Shown piece after piece: positions 1 to 9,068 of a stretch of 50,338 bases of DNA. Positions within the stretch are counted from its first letter, which is position 1. Each line of letters opens with the position of its first letter. The notes below the pieces were generated by a model. That model made no database searches, was not told where the DNA came from, and worked only from the letters and a program-made list of their open reading frames with translations. Both the position numbers and the translations under genes were made by a program. The DNA lies in NCBI GenBank assembly GCA_903831825.1, contig CAIKZE010000056.1, positions 1-50,338 of the forward strand, given 5' to 3'. This DNA is from an uncultured Lentisphaeria bacterium. Its GTDB lineage: Bacteria > Verrucomicrobiota > Lentisphaeria > Victivallales > Victivallaceae.

Positions 1-183
1 GCGCATACGTTTTAAGAAAAGGTACATCCCTTTTTTCCACTGTCAAAATACAAAGATTATGTAAAAGCAGAGATTAAGCGATTGCAGGCAAGCTATTTGT
101 GCATAATCAGCAGAAAGAGCGGATCAGGAAGTCTGAATTTGTTTGATTCCGCATTAAAATAATGTTTATAAGGTAATTTTATC
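1..183. other. Leader region upstream of the RNB ribonuclease
   Basis: This is an AT-rich stretch with no convincing gene. The last bases before the ATG at 184 contain AAGGT about ten bases upstream, a weak ribosome binding site for the next gene. No clear promoter pair or hairpin was found. The antisense reading frame that enters here from the ribonuclease gene looks like a shadow of that gene. Confidence 0.5.
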
Positions 184-1653
184 ATGAATAATAACGATAC
201 GCGAAACCGTTCCTGGTTGCAGAGCATTGCCCACCGGGCGATGCTGGAAAGAGGGATGATTCCGGATTTTCCGCCGGAAGTGTCAGCCGAACTCGACCGC
301 ATCAACGACCCCGCGGCAAACCCCGGGGAAACGGCGCGGGATCTCACACATCTGCTGTGGTGCTCCATCGACAATGATGATTCGCTGGACCTGGACCAGC
401 TCACGGTGGCCGAAGACCTGGGCGGGGGCTCCATCAAGGTGCTGGTCGCCATTGCCGACGTGGACGCCGTCGTCCAAAAACGTTCGGCCATTGACAATTA
501 TGCCCGGCAGAATACCACTTCCGTTTACACCGCCGCCGAAATTTTCCCGATGCTGCCGGAGAAACTTTCCACCGACCTTACTTCGCTCAATTATGACTCG
601 GACCGCATGGCCGTGGTCATTGAAATGACGCTTGCCGGCGACGGATCGCTCCAGAGTTCGGATGTTTACCGCGCGCTGGTCCGCAACCGCGCCAAACTGG
701 CTTATAACAGCACCGCCGCATGGCTGGACGGAAAAGGGCCGGAATTGCCGGCGGTCACTACGGTCGGCGGGCTCGAAGAGAATATCCGCCTCCAGAGCAG
801 CGCCGCGAAAAAGCTGAAAGCGCTCCGCGTTCAGCACGGCGCGCTGGACTTTGAAACCATCCAGGCGCGTCCGGTATTTGAAGGCGACGAACTCAAAGAT
901 CTGGAAGCCGAAAGATCGAACACGGCAACAGATATCATTGAAGACTTTATGGTTGCGGCCAACGGCGTTACCGCGCGCTATCTGGCGTCCAAGAATTTTC
1001 CGTCGATACGGCGCATCGTCCGCATTCCCAAACGCTGGGACCGGATTGTCGAGCTGGCCGCCGAGCGCGGCACGAATCTGCCCGCGGACCCGGACTCCAA
1101 GGCGCTGGAACAGTTTCTGCTGGCTGAAAAAAGCGCGGACCCGCTGCGTTTTCCCGATCTCTCGCTCAGCATCATCAAGCTGATGGGCAAAGGCGAATAT
1201 GTGGTTGAACTGCCGGGCGAAAGCGCCGCCGGCCACTTCGGGCTGGCGGTCAAGGATTATACTCACTCCACCGCGCCGAACCGCCGTTTCCCGGATCTGA
1301 TCACCCAGCGGCTGCTGAAGGCGGCAATCGCGGGACGCCCCATGCCGTATCAGAACGATGAATTGCAGGCGCTCGCCAGGCATTGCACCGAAAAAGAAGA
1401 CGATGCGAAAAAGGTTGAACGGCTGGTCGAAAAATCCGCCGCCGCGATGCTGCTGGAATCCAGAACCGGCGAGCAGTTCGACGCCATCGTCACCGGGGCC
1501 GCCGACAAAGGCACCTGGGTCCGTCTGATGGAGCCGCCGGTCGAAGGTCGGCTGGTTAGCGGTTTTGAAGGCCAGGACGTCGGCAACCGGCTCCGCGTGC
1601 AATTAGTCCGCACGGATATCGAACGCGGATATATTGACTTCAAAAAAGCGTAA
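184..1653 (+). CDS. RNB-domain ribonuclease (RNase II/R family, compact form)
   Basis: Predicted 3'-5' exoribonuclease of the RNB family, which degrades single-stranded RNA in the cytoplasm using Mg2+ held by a cluster of aspartates. The acidic active-site stretch is visible at residues 61-72 (SIDNDDSLDLDQ). The family signature YTHSTAPNRRFPDL lies near residue 359, matching the YTHFTSPIRRYPDL pattern of RNase II/R. At 489 aa the protein is shorter than RNase II (about 640) or RNase R (about 800): there are no N-terminal cold-shock domains, and only a short S1/OB-like segment follows the RNB core (about residues 430-489). Compact RNB proteins of this kind are known in several phyla. The next gene starts seven bases after the stop, so the two are probably co-transcribed. 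Family assignment is firm; the physiological substrate is not known. Confidence 0.9.
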   Translation: MNNNDTRNRSWLQSIAHRAMLERGMIPDFPPEVSAELDRINDPAANPGETARDLTHLLWCSIDNDDSLDLDQLTVAEDLGGGSIKVLVAIADVDAVVQKRSAIDNYARQNTTSVYTAAEIFPMLPEKLSTDLTSLNYDSDRMAVVIEMTLAGDGSLQSSDVYRALVRNRAKLAYNSTAAWLDGKGPELPAVTTVGGLEENIRLQSSAAKKLKALRVQHGALDFETIQARPVFEGDELKDLEAERSNTATDIIEDFMVAANGVTARYLASKNFPSIRRIVRIPKRWDRIVELAAERGTNLPADPDSKALEQFLLAEKSADPLRFPDLSLSIIKLMGKGEYVVELPGESAAGHFGLAVKDYTHSTAPNRRFPDLITQRLLKAAIAGRPMPYQNDELQALARHCTEKEDDAKKVERLVEKSAAAMLLESRTGEQFDAIVTGAADKGTWVRLMEPPVEGRLVSGFEGQDVGNRLRVQLVRTDIERGYIDFKKA

Positions 1654-1660
1654 TTCCAGC

Positions 1661-2818
1661 ATGGCATACCAGAAAAAACAAACTCGTCGAAAAACGTGGG
1701 TATATACCGGCAAGACAGCCGTCAAGCCGAAGCCGTTCGGTTTTTACGCGCTGATTCGATTAGACATCTCCTCCGTGAAAAAGGAATTATTGCGGAAGTG
1801 GAAAAAAGCGGAACGCGATTTCGAAAAACAACAGAAAGAGTGGGACGCCTACTGCAATGAAGACCGCCCGGCGTATGAAAAATGGATGCACGCGACTTTC
1901 GGCAACCGCCTGACCGAACTGCGGGAACTCCGGGACCAGATACACCGTAAAGGCTGGTTTGTCGAGCAGGTGGAATGCCTGAGCGATTTGTCCGGGAAAT
2001 CCGCCCGCAAAATATATCTGGAATTACTGAAAAAAACCAAAGGCGGCATGTCACTGCATGACGCCCTGGTCGAATACGTCAACGAATTTAACGCTGACAT
2101 TGACAAAGAGTTTGAGGACGACGACGACGATGAATTCGAAAGTATCTTTGACGAAGAAGAAGATGGCGATTTTAAAGATGAATTCGACAAAATCTTCGAG
2201 GATTTTGAAGATGTTTTCGACGATAAAAAGAAAATCCGCCGCGATAATCCGGAAGCCAAAAGCCTCCAAGCCAGAATCCGGGAGATTTACCGCAAGTTGT
2301 GTTTCAAGCTCCACCCGGACACCGGTTGCGATTTCAATGCCGAAAACAGCCGGTTGTGGCATCAGATCCAGGACGCTTATCAAAATGACGACCTGGACCG
2401 CCTGATGGCGATTCAAGCCTCGCTGGACATGAAACAGGATCCAATGTCCGGCCACATCTCATGCACTCAAATTTTAGCGGTTATCGACGATTTCAAAAAC
2501 GGCTTGCGTTCGGTCCGGGCGCTGGTCCGCGACGCCAAACAGGAATCTTCCTGGCGTTTTCTGGCATGGACGGACAAAGAGCGCAAAGCCGCGATGCGCA
2601 AGCTGGAACAGGAATTTACCCACGAGTTGCTCAGCCTGAAATATGAAATGGAATATCTGGAAAGCGTGGAGAAAAAATGGAGCAAGCCGGCTGTTGCTAA
2701 AAACAGACCCAAACCGAAACCCAAAGCTAAAGCCGGGGAAAAAGCCAAACCGCGAGCGAAAAAATCGCAAAACCCCGATGCAGAAGAATATGTCCAACCC
2801 GGATTATTTGATTTTTGA
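1661..2818 (+). CDS. J-domain-like protein with acidic insert and basic tail
   Basis: The start is taken at 1661, just after the ribonuclease stop; the frame is open further upstream but that would overlap the ribonuclease. The 385-aa product has a charged, helical N-terminal half. A very acidic run (Asp/Glu) at roughly residues 148-185 is followed by a segment reading IYRKLCFKLHPDTG (HPD near residues 218-220) and then DAYQNDDLDRLMAI. This is the helix II / HPD loop / helix III pattern of DnaJ J-domains, which stimulate Hsp70 ATPase. The C-terminus (residues 340-375) is Lys/Pro/Ala-rich with a repeated KPK motif and could bind nucleic acid. There is no zinc-finger or substrate-binding DnaJ domain, so it would be a class C-type J-protein. 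Partner and role are unknown; coupling to an RNase gene may hint at RNA turnover (inference). Confidence 0.7.
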   Translation: MAYQKKQTRRKTWVYTGKTAVKPKPFGFYALIRLDISSVKKELLRKWKKAERDFEKQQKEWDAYCNEDRPAYEKWMHATFGNRLTELRELRDQIHRKGWFVEQVECLSDLSGKSARKIYLELLKKTKGGMSLHDALVEYVNEFNADIDKEFEDDDDDEFESIFDEEEDGDFKDEFDKIFEDFEDVFDDKKKIRRDNPEAKSLQARIREIYRKLCFKLHPDTGCDFNAENSRLWHQIQDAYQNDDLDRLMAIQASLDMKQDPMSGHISCTQILAVIDDFKNGLRSVRALVRDAKQESSWRFLAWTDKERKAAMRKLEQEFTHELLSLKYEMEYLESVEKKWSKPAVAKNRPKPKPKAKAGEKAKPRAKKSQNPDAEEYVQPGLFDF

Positions 2819-3309
2819 GCTGAACGAAAATACAATTAACCATAGAGACACAAAGACACAAAGAATACTTTTTTTATCATATGCATTAAAGCGGGGATTT
2901 ATTATCCCGAAGGGATAAAAGGTTTATAGAAAATTAGCAAAAATCTCTGCGACCCCGCCGGGGTCGTACAATTCATAACATGATAAGCTATAAACGTTCG
3001 ATGCCGCCGGCATCGAAGAGGCCGGTACGGAGACCGGCGTTCCCGGAGGGGCAATCTATTTATCCGCTATTAACCACAGAGGCACAGAGTTTCAATTCAG
3101 CGGCGGACTGCGGTTCCCGCAGTTTTAGCAAATAAGGAACTCTCAGGAATTTGAAAAGGTTTTCAAAGGAAAAAATTGAGTTTCAAAAGTTTAAAACAAA
3201 AATCCATTCCGGCGGCCAACTCTTTAAAATCTTCTTTGTGCCTTTGCGTCTTTGTGCGAGATAATTCCCCGCTCAACAAATCAGAATTACGCACAGGTCA
3301 ATTTATCCG
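2819..3309. repeat. Gene-free region with repeats and a MITE-like insertion
   Basis: No gene is supported in these 491 bases. The region contains AACCATAGAGACACAAAG-type sequence at 2836-2863, a related stretch AACCACAGAGGCACAGAG at 3072-3090, and an inverted relative at 3233-3262 (TTTGTGCCTTTGCGTCTTTG). Short palindromes lie between them: CGACCCCG/CGGGGTCG at 2950-2966, ATGCCG/CGGCAT at 3001-3013 and GCCGGT/ACCGGC at 3021-3038. A 14-bp direct repeat (ATTTATCCGCTATT) occurs at 3058-3071 and again at 3301-3314, where it overlaps the cdaR stop codon. Confidence 0.6.
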
Positions 3310-4308
3310 CTATTTTTTGATGCGGGTCAGCTTCAGTTTCACTTTTTCCGGATAAATGTTATTGACCTTTATTTCCGGATCGCTGGTCCAGCAGTAAACT
3401 TCCGAACTGAAAGAGCCGGACTCCTGCAAGGCAGAAACATCGATATAAGATTTGATCTCTTCCGCCTTCAGCAGAGCCACTTTGCTTTGCGGGCCGTAAA
3501 CCGTGATATCGGCGTTGGGCGTGGAAAGCAGTTCGACTTTCATGGATTCCGGCTCATCCGGGGCCTGCAGCAGGCGAATCGGCACCGATTTGAAGGTCCT
3601 GGTGATAAAATTACGGACGATTTCCACCTGAACCGTCACTTTGACCGGCGAGACTTTTATCGAGTCAGGGGCTGATAACGGAGCTTGATATTCGAAGCTC
3701 TCTATCGTCTGGCTGTCCAGCGGGATCGGCCGGGTCTGTATTGATTTAATTTCTTTGATGATGCTCTGCGGGCCGATGATCAGCACTTCCGCCGGGTTGA
3801 TTTTTATTTTGCCGACCGCGTAATCCTTCGGCAAATTCTGGATTAAATCAAATTTTTCCTCGACCGGCACCTTTTTTGAATCATTGCGCTCCAGCGAGAG
3901 CGGAATCTCTTTCGGGTCAAAATTTATGGCGCTTACGCCGAAGGGGGTTTTTATGTTGTCCATGCTCAGTTTAAGCAGATAAGGGAACCCGGCGATATAT
4001 TTATTTTCCACCACTTCCGCCTTGACCTTGATATCCATCGCGCCGATGCCGGAAAGATTTTGTTTGCTGCCGCGCACGGTCACGTTAATGGACGGTTTTC
4101 TGGCGTCCAGATTGACCAGGGCGCCCGGCAGTTCGATATCCACCGGCACATTCGAAATTTTCTCTTCGGTCCCGATTTTATTGGCGACCATCAGGTACAC
4201 CAGCACCGCAAAAAATAAAGCGAGAATTTTCCGGAAAAAATCATTGCGGATAATCGCCGGGATCCATCTTAACCTTGCTTTTTCATGATTGTCTAAACGA
4301 TAGTCCAT
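3310..4308 (-). CDS. cdaR: YbbR-domain membrane-anchored protein (CdaR-like regulator of CdaA)
   Basis: 332 aa. After a cytoplasmic N-terminus of about 25 residues there is one membrane helix (about residues 26-44), followed by a long extracytoplasmic part made of consecutive YbbR-type beta modules with recurring 'vpv...' and 'v.v.g' patterns (for example VPVDIELPGAL, IPLSLERN, VPIRLLQAPDEPE). CdaR/YbbR proteins are known to bind and modulate the diadenylate cyclase CdaA in Firmicutes. The gene follows cdaA with a one-base stop/start overlap (TAATG), which supports translational coupling and a shared function. It ends in TAG. The glmM gene, often third in such operons, is absent here. Function is inferred from family and context. 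Confidence 0.85.
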   Translation of the reverse strand: MDYRLDNHEKARLRWIPAIIRNDFFRKILALFFAVLVYLMVANKIGTEEKISNVPVDIELPGALVNLDARKPSINVTVRGSKQNLSGIGAMDIKVKAEVVENKYIAGFPYLLKLSMDNIKTPFGVSAINFDPKEIPLSLERNDSKKVPVEEKFDLIQNLPKDYAVGKIKINPAEVLIIGPQSIIKEIKSIQTRPIPLDSQTIESFEYQAPLSAPDSIKVSPVKVTVQVEIVRNFITRTFKSVPIRLLQAPDEPESMKVELLSTPNADITVYGPQSKVALLKAEEIKSYIDVSALQESGSFSSEVYCWTSDPEIKVNNIYPEKVKLKLTRIKK

Positions 4309-5156
4309 TATGATCCGTCCTCGCCGCTGGTAAAGCCGGTCAATTGTTCATTTTCCTCCATGGTGCCGAACAAACTCGAGAACGAATCGGCTTCGTTGGA
4401 GATCAGCAGCCCGGTTAGGTACTTCAGCAGTTTATCCGCTTTGATGTCCTGCCGGAGACTGCCGCGGCAGGCAATGCTGATCTTGCCGGTTTCCTCCGAA
4501 ACCACAACCACCACCGCGTCCGATTCCTCCGTAATCCCGATTGCCGCGCGATGGCGGGTTCCAAGCGATCTGGTCAGGGATTCGTCGCGCGAAAGCGGCA
4601 GGATGGAATGGGCGGCAATGATTTTATCGTTTTTAATGATAATCGCCCCGTCGTGCAGCGGAGAATTGGGGAAGAAGATTGATTCGATAATCAGGGAATT
4701 CAACTTTATGTCCAGCTTGACGGAATCTTCGACGATTGCCCGCATGCCGATGCTGCGTTCAATGACGATAATCGCGCCGATCCGGCGTTTGGACATATTC
4801 AATACCGCGGTTACAACCTCGGTAATGGCTTCTTTTTTGCGGTTGGAATGCAGAAACGACGCGCTGCCGAGCTGGGCGAAGGCACGCCTGAGTTCCGGCT
4901 GGAAAATAACGATGATCGCGGTGGCCAGGACGGTCCAGACGCCGGTCAGAATCCAATTGAGGACTTCGAGTTTAATCAGGTCGCAGACCGCCGTCAGCAG
5001 CATCAGCATGATTAAGATTCCCGCCAGGATGTTCGACCCTCTGGTGCCGCGCAGATAATACAATACTTTATAAATCAGAAACGTCAGAATGGCGATTTCC
5101 AGGGCCGGCCTCAAATACGTCCAGGCCTGTTGCATATAGATCATATAATTTGCCAT
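4308..5156 (-). CDS. cdaA: Diadenylate cyclase CdaA (c-di-AMP synthase)
   Basis: 282 aa. Three N-terminal membrane helices (about residues 17-33, 42-60 and 64-84) precede a cytoplasmic DisA_N/DAC domain. The catalytic DGA motif is at residues 167-171 (LHDGA) and the RHR motif at 199-205 (GTRHRAA), both required in known diadenylate cyclases to condense two ATP into cyclic di-AMP. Length and topology fit CdaA rather than DisA or CdaS. It lies 12 bases after folP and overlaps cdaR by one base, within gyrA-folP-cdaA-cdaR. Cyclic di-AMP usually controls potassium and osmolyte transport and envelope homeostasis. Identification is firm. Confidence 0.95.
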   Translation of the reverse strand: MANYMIYMQQAWTYLRPALEIAILTFLIYKVLYYLRGTRGSNILAGILIMLMLLTAVCDLIKLEVLNWILTGVWTVLATAIIVIFQPELRRAFAQLGSASFLHSNRKKEAITEVVTAVLNMSKRRIGAIIVIERSIGMRAIVEDSVKLDIKLNSLIIESIFFPNSPLHDGAIIIKNDKIIAAHSILPLSRDESLTRSLGTRHRAAIGITEESDAVVVVVSEETGKISIACRGSLRQDIKADKLLKYLTGLLISNEADSFSSLFGTMEENEQLTGFTSGEDGS

Positions 5157-5168
5157 TTTTCCAGTCCC

Positions 5169-6020
5169 TTATTTTATGTGTTCAGCGCAGCGGCTGAACA
5201 TCGTCACCACATCCTTCATTGCCCTGACATCATGCACCCTGATGATTTCCGCCCGGCGCATGGCCAGAAACGCGGTCACCCCGGCGGTGCCCCAGAGGCG
5301 GTCTTCCGGAGTTTTACGCCCGAGCACCGTACCGATAAACGACTTGCGGGAATGTCCGGCCAGGACTGGGAATCCAAGCGCTTTAATTTCTCCGATTCTG
5401 CCGATCAGCTCCAGGTTCTGTTCCGGAGTCTTTGAAAATCCGATTCCCGGGTCAATTACAATATTTTCCCGTTTCACGCCGTATTCAAGGGCTTTTTCGA
5501 CGGCCTGCAATAAAAATTCCGAAACTTCTTTAACCACATCGCCATATTTGAGGTTTTCAGCCGACTGCATGGTTTCCGGAGTTCCCCGCATGTGCATCAA
5601 TATCAGACCGGTATCATATTCCGCGGCAATCGCGGCAATCGCGGGAGAATACTGCAATCCGGCAACATCATTAATAATATCGGCGCCGGCTTCGGCGGCG
5701 GCTTTCGCCACGGCGGCCTTTCTGGTGTCGGCGCTGATAATGCAATCTGGATGTTTACGCTTCAGTTCCCGGATTACCGGCACAATCCGGGAGATTTCCT
5801 CCTCCGGGCAGACTGCGGCCGCGCCGGGACGCGTGGACTCGCCGCCGATATCAATGATGTCGGCCCCTTCTTCAAGCAATTTCAATCCGTGCGCAACGGC
5901 AGTTTCAGAATTAAAACATCTGCCGCCGTCGCTGAATGAATCCGGCGTAACGTTGACGATTCCCATCAAACGGCTTACGCCGGAAAGATCCAATTGCCTG
6001 TTTTTGAAACAAAGGACCAT
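5169..6020 (-). CDS. folP: Dihydropteroate synthase
   Basis: Condenses 6-hydroxymethyl-7,8-dihydropterin diphosphate with p-aminobenzoate to dihydropteroate in folate synthesis; the classical sulfonamide target. The ATG at 6020 is chosen because it gives 283 aa, the usual size, and lies 25 bases after the gyrA stop; the frame is open upstream but only inside gyrA. Visible signatures are MGIVNVTPDSFSDGG near the start, GADIIDIGGESTRPGA, the segment ILMHMRG, DPGIGFSKT and LAGHSRKSF, all in the normal order of the TIM barrel. No strong Shine-Dalgarno sequence precedes the start, so translation may be coupled to gyrA. Linkage of folP to cdaA is seen in other phyla too. Confidence 0.95.
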   Translation of the reverse strand: MVLCFKNRQLDLSGVSRLMGIVNVTPDSFSDGGRCFNSETAVAHGLKLLEEGADIIDIGGESTRPGAAAVCPEEEISRIVPVIRELKRKHPDCIISADTRKAAVAKAAAEAGADIINDVAGLQYSPAIAAIAAEYDTGLILMHMRGTPETMQSAENLKYGDVVKEVSEFLLQAVEKALEYGVKRENIVIDPGIGFSKTPEQNLELIGRIGEIKALGFPVLAGHSRKSFIGTVLGRKTPEDRLWGTAGVTAFLAMRRAEIIRVHDVRAMKDVVTMFSRCAEHIK

Positions 6021-6045
6021 TAATCTATGCAAATCCGTATAAAAA

Positions 6046-8670
6046 TTAAACGGTGTCTTCGTCGTCATCCTCTTCGTCAGTGTCAGGAATTTCCGGCTCA
6101 ACGGGATTGTCGTCAATCTCGGGAACGTCTTCAATGTCAGCGACAGGTTCGGTTTCGACAACACTCTCTATTTTGATGCTGCTTTCTTCGCCTTCGACTT
6201 TGACTATTTTTGCCGCGCCGGTGATGCGGTCGTTTTCGCGCAGGTTCATGATTTTCACGCCCTTTGACGCTCTGCCGATAGTCCTGATTTCGTCCGTGGG
6301 AATGCGCACCAGTTGTCCGCGTTCGGTGGTCAGCACGAGTTCATCGCCTTTTTCCACCTGGATTGCGGCGATGACAAGATCTTCAGTTTCACGGAACCGG
6401 ATGTTGGTTACGCCTTTGGCGCCGCGCTTGGTCTTGCGGTAAGTGCTGACAAAACTGCGTTTGCCCATGCCGCGGGAAGTTACCACCAGCAGTTCCGGCC
6501 CGGTGGCGTTTTCCTCCTGGCCTTCCTCGACTTCGCCGACTTCTTCCTTGATTACTTCCATGCCGACCAGATAATCGTTCGCCAGTTTGAACCGGATGCC
6601 GGTTACGCCGCGGGCGGCACGGCCCATAGCGCGCACCTGGCCCTGGTCAAATCTGCAGGCCATGCCGAGCGCGGTGGAAAGAATAATATCATTGCCGATG
6701 GTGGTGATATCCGCCGCGATCAAGTCATCGTTTTCTTCGATGGTCAGGGCGCGGATGCCGGTACGGCGCAGATTCTTAAACGCCGGCAGCGCAGTCTTTT
6801 TAATGTAACCGCTGCGGGCCGCCATGATAATATATTTACTTTCGTCTTCCATATCGTCCGGACTGACCGTCAGCATGGCTTTGATTTTTTCGCCGGGCTC
6901 GATCTTGATCATATTGACAATGGCTTTGCCCTTGGAGACTCTGGACGCTTCCGGAATTTCATAAACGTTCAGCCAGTACATGAAACCTTTATCCGTAAAG
7001 AAGAAGATCAGGTCATGGCTGTCCGCGTTGAACAGATGCTCGACAAAGTCCTCGTCCTTGGTTTCCATGCCCATGATGCCGACGCCGCCGCGATGCTGGG
7101 TGCGGTACGTGTCGGACGGCACCCGCTTGATGTAGCCGGTGTTGGAAACCGTTATCACGCAGGAATGTCTGGCGATCAGGTCGGCAATATTCAAATCGCT
7201 GTCGTCAAAAGTGATTTCGGTGCGGCGCGGATTGGAATATTTATCTCTGACTTCGATTAATTCAGTTTTAATCACTTCCAGGCGCATTTCACGGCTGGCA
7301 AGCAGGGATTTCAAATAAGCGATGAGCTTGGTCAGTTCTTCGTATTCGGTCTGGACATCCTCGATGGCCAGTCCGGTCAACTGATGCAGGCGCATTTCCA
7401 GGATGGCGCCGACCTGTTCCTTGGAGAACTCGAAGCGCGCAATCAGGCCCTCGGCGGCGGCTTCGCGGTTTCTGGAATCGCGGATGATTTTTACAACTTC
7501 ATCAATATTCGCCAGCGCTTTCAGCAATCCTTCCAGGATGTGCGCCCTGGCTTCAGCTTTCTTGAGTTCAAATATTGTTCTGCGGACCACCACTTCCATG
7601 CGGTGGTCAATATATGCCTGCAATACCTGCGGCAGATTCATCACGCGCGGCCGGTTGTGGTCAACCACCAGCATGATTGAACCATACACCGATTCAAGCT
7701 GGGTATGGGCGTAAAGCTGATTCAGCACCACACTGCCCATCGCCCCGCGTTTAATGTCAATCACCACGCGGATGCCCACCCGGCGGCTGGTCTCGTCGCG
7801 CAGACCGGAAATCCCGGTGATCCTCTTGTCATTGACCAGTTCGGCAATCTTCTTCACCATATTTTCCTTGTTCAAGGCATATGGGATTTCGGTGATGATA
7901 ATTTGTTCTTTGCCGTTGGTTTCGATTATTTCCGCCTTGGCGCGGACTCTGAAAGTTCCTCGGCCGGTGGCGTAGAATTTGCGGACTTCGTTTTTGCCGC
8001 GCAGAATGGCGCCGGTCGGAAAGTCCGGACCCGGCAGATGCTGCATCAGTTCGTCAATTGTCGCCGTCGGGTTTTCCATCACGCAGATTGTGGCATTGAT
8101 TACTTCACCCAAGTTGTGCGGCGGGATGCTGGTTGCCATGCCGACCCCGATACCGGTCGTGCCGTTGACCAGCAGTTGCGGGAAACGCGCCGGCATGACC
8201 GTCGGTTCCAGCGAAGACTCGTCGAAGGTAAGCGTCATATCAACGGTGTCTTTGTCAATGTCGGCCAGCAGCTCTTCAGACAGGCGTTCCATGCGGCACT
8301 CGGTATAACGGTATGCCGCGGCGGAGTCGCCGTCAATACTGCCGAAGTTCCCCTGCCCGTCAATCAGCGGGGCGCGCATCGAAAAGTCCTGGGCCAGACG
8401 CACCATGGCGTCGTAAACCGAGGAGTCGCCGTGCGGATGGTATTTACCGATCACTTCGCCGACGACTTTCGCGCTTTTGGTATAGGCGTGGGATTTGGAG
8501 AGTCCGAGCATGTACATGGCGTACAGGATGCGCCGGTTCACCGGCTTCAGCCCGTCGCGGACGTCCGGGATGGCACGGCCTACATTCACGCTCAACGAAT
8601 ACTGCAAATATGCAGTATGCATGATATCTTCAATATTTACAGGAAAATCCCTTGATTCAAGTTCATTCAT
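6046..8670 (-). CDS. gyrA: DNA gyrase subunit A
   Basis: 874 aa, the breakage-reunion subunit that introduces negative supercoils together with GyrB. The active-site tyrosine is Tyr122 (context [11 protein letters not shown]), the same number as in E. coli. The quinolone-determining segment reads [15 protein letters not shown] with Ser83 and Asp87, the wild-type residues usually linked to fluoroquinolone susceptibility. The C-terminal beta-pinwheel carries a GyrA-box variant QHRGGVG, which distinguishes GyrA from ParC, although it departs from the usual QRRGGKG. The protein ends in a very acidic tail (about residues 825-874), as in many gyrases. It is the first gene of gyrA-folP-cdaA-cdaR; gyrB is not adjacent. 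Confidence 0.97.
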   Translation of the reverse strand: MNELESRDFPVNIEDIMHTAYLQYSLSVNVGRAIPDVRDGLKPVNRRILYAMYMLGLSKSHAYTKSAKVVGEVIGKYHPHGDSSVYDAMVRLAQDFSMRAPLIDGQGNFGSIDGDSAAAYRYTECRMERLSEELLADIDKDTVDMTLTFDESSLEPTVMPARFPQLLVNGTTGIGVGMATSIPPHNLGEVINATICVMENPTATIDELMQHLPGPDFPTGAILRGKNEVRKFYATGRGTFRVRAKAEIIETNGKEQIIITEIPYALNKENMVKKIAELVNDKRITGISGLRDETSRRVGIRVVIDIKRGAMGSVVLNQLYAHTQLESVYGSIMLVVDHNRPRVMNLPQVLQAYIDHRMEVVVRRTIFELKKAEARAHILEGLLKALANIDEVVKIIRDSRNREAAAEGLIARFEFSKEQVGAILEMRLHQLTGLAIEDVQTEYEELTKLIAYLKSLLASREMRLEVIKTELIEVRDKYSNPRRTEITFDDSDLNIADLIARHSCVITVSNTGYIKRVPSDTYRTQHRGGVGIMGMETKDEDFVEHLFNADSHDLIFFFTDKGFMYWLNVYEIPEASRVSKGKAIVNMIKIEPGEKIKAMLTVSPDDMEDESKYIIMAARSGYIKKTALPAFKNLRRTGIRALTIEENDDLIAADITTIGNDIILSTALGMACRFDQGQVRAMGRAARGVTGIRFKLANDYLVGMEVIKEEVGEVEEGQEENATGPELLVVTSRGMGKRSFVSTYRKTKRGAKGVTNIRFRETEDLVIAAIQVEKGDELVLTTERGQLVRIPTDEIRTIGRASKGVKIMNLRENDRITGAAKIVKVEGEESSIKIESVVETEPVADIEDVPEIDDNPVEPEIPDTDEEDDDEDTV

Positions 8671-8730
8671 AGTCTTTGTCTTGTCTCCATGCTGATCCCC
8701 CGGAGGAGGACGTTATAAATACATTTTGAT

Positions 8731-8758
8731 AATCTACACCTTTTAGCGGTTTTGACAA
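8731..8758 (-). promoter_or_regulatory. Candidate gyrA promoter
   Basis: On the minus strand TTGTCA (8758-8753) and TAGATT (8736-8731) are separated by 16 bases, about 60 bases before the gyrA start. Two purine-rich GGAGG-like stretches lie closer to the gene (8701-8708). Prediction by eye only. Confidence 0.45.
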
Positions 8759-8990
8759 GCTGAAATCAGCCTTTATTCTCCGTTTTTTCGCAATTTTTCC
8801 AGGTCGGCGCAAACGCCTGAGCCGCAAGCAGATTTATTATAATGGAAACCGCCGATTATGCCAGTTTGAGAGAGCCTTAAAATTGACAGCCGCCGGTGGC
8901 GGACAAGTCGGCTCTCCCGAACGGAGCGCCCGATGTATCAGTTACCGCCTTACCTCAATTGAAGTTCAGCGCTAAAAAATTGGATACATA

Positions 8991-9062
8991 TTGCATTATA
9001 ACTGCAAAATTGCATTATAACTACATTGTTGACTTGAAACTACAATTTGTATATTGTATAGT
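8991..9062 (+). promoter_or_regulatory. Promoter and direct-repeat operator candidate of the AbiE-like operon
   Basis: The 13-mer TTGCATTATAACT occurs at 8991-9003 and again at 9010-9022, 19 bases apart and immediately upstream of the core promoter. Two overlapping -35/-10 pairs can be drawn: TTGACT (9029-9034) with TATTGT (9052-9057), and TTGAAA (9034-9039) with TATAGT (9057-9062), both with 17-base spacers. Either would start transcription within a few bases of the ATG at 9069, so the mRNA may have almost no leader. Type IV antitoxins of the AbiEi family repress their own promoters by binding repeats, which makes these repeats natural operator candidates. Confidence 0.5.
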
Positions 9063-9068
9063 AGAGTT

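Larger units (their letters stand above)
8671..9068. other. Divergent intergenic region between gyrA and the AbiE-like pair
   Basis: No gene was recognised. A nested inverted repeat lies at 8870-8916: an outer arm GAGAGCC/GGCTCTC encloses the short hairpin CCGCC-ggt-GGCGG, which could be an RNA structure or extragenic palindrome. The gyrA promoter candidate lies at 8731-8758 and the promoter and direct repeats of the downstream gene pair at 8991-9062. Confidence 0.5.

Noticed and set aside
283-1602. A long antisense open frame of 439 codons opposite the RNB ribonuclease gene
   Set aside because: The composition is that of a codon-periodic shadow. The plus-strand frame carries all RNB motifs, and the antisense product has no recognisable domain or ribosome binding site.
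2836-3262. A CRISPR array made of the CACAGAGGCACAGAG-type repeats
   Set aside because: The copies are imperfect, in mixed orientation and irregularly spaced, and there are no cas genes.
6313-8655. Long plus-strand open frames (about 315 codons each) opposite gyrA
   Set aside because: They are complementary to conserved GyrA sequence, have no domain signature, and would conflict with a certain gene.
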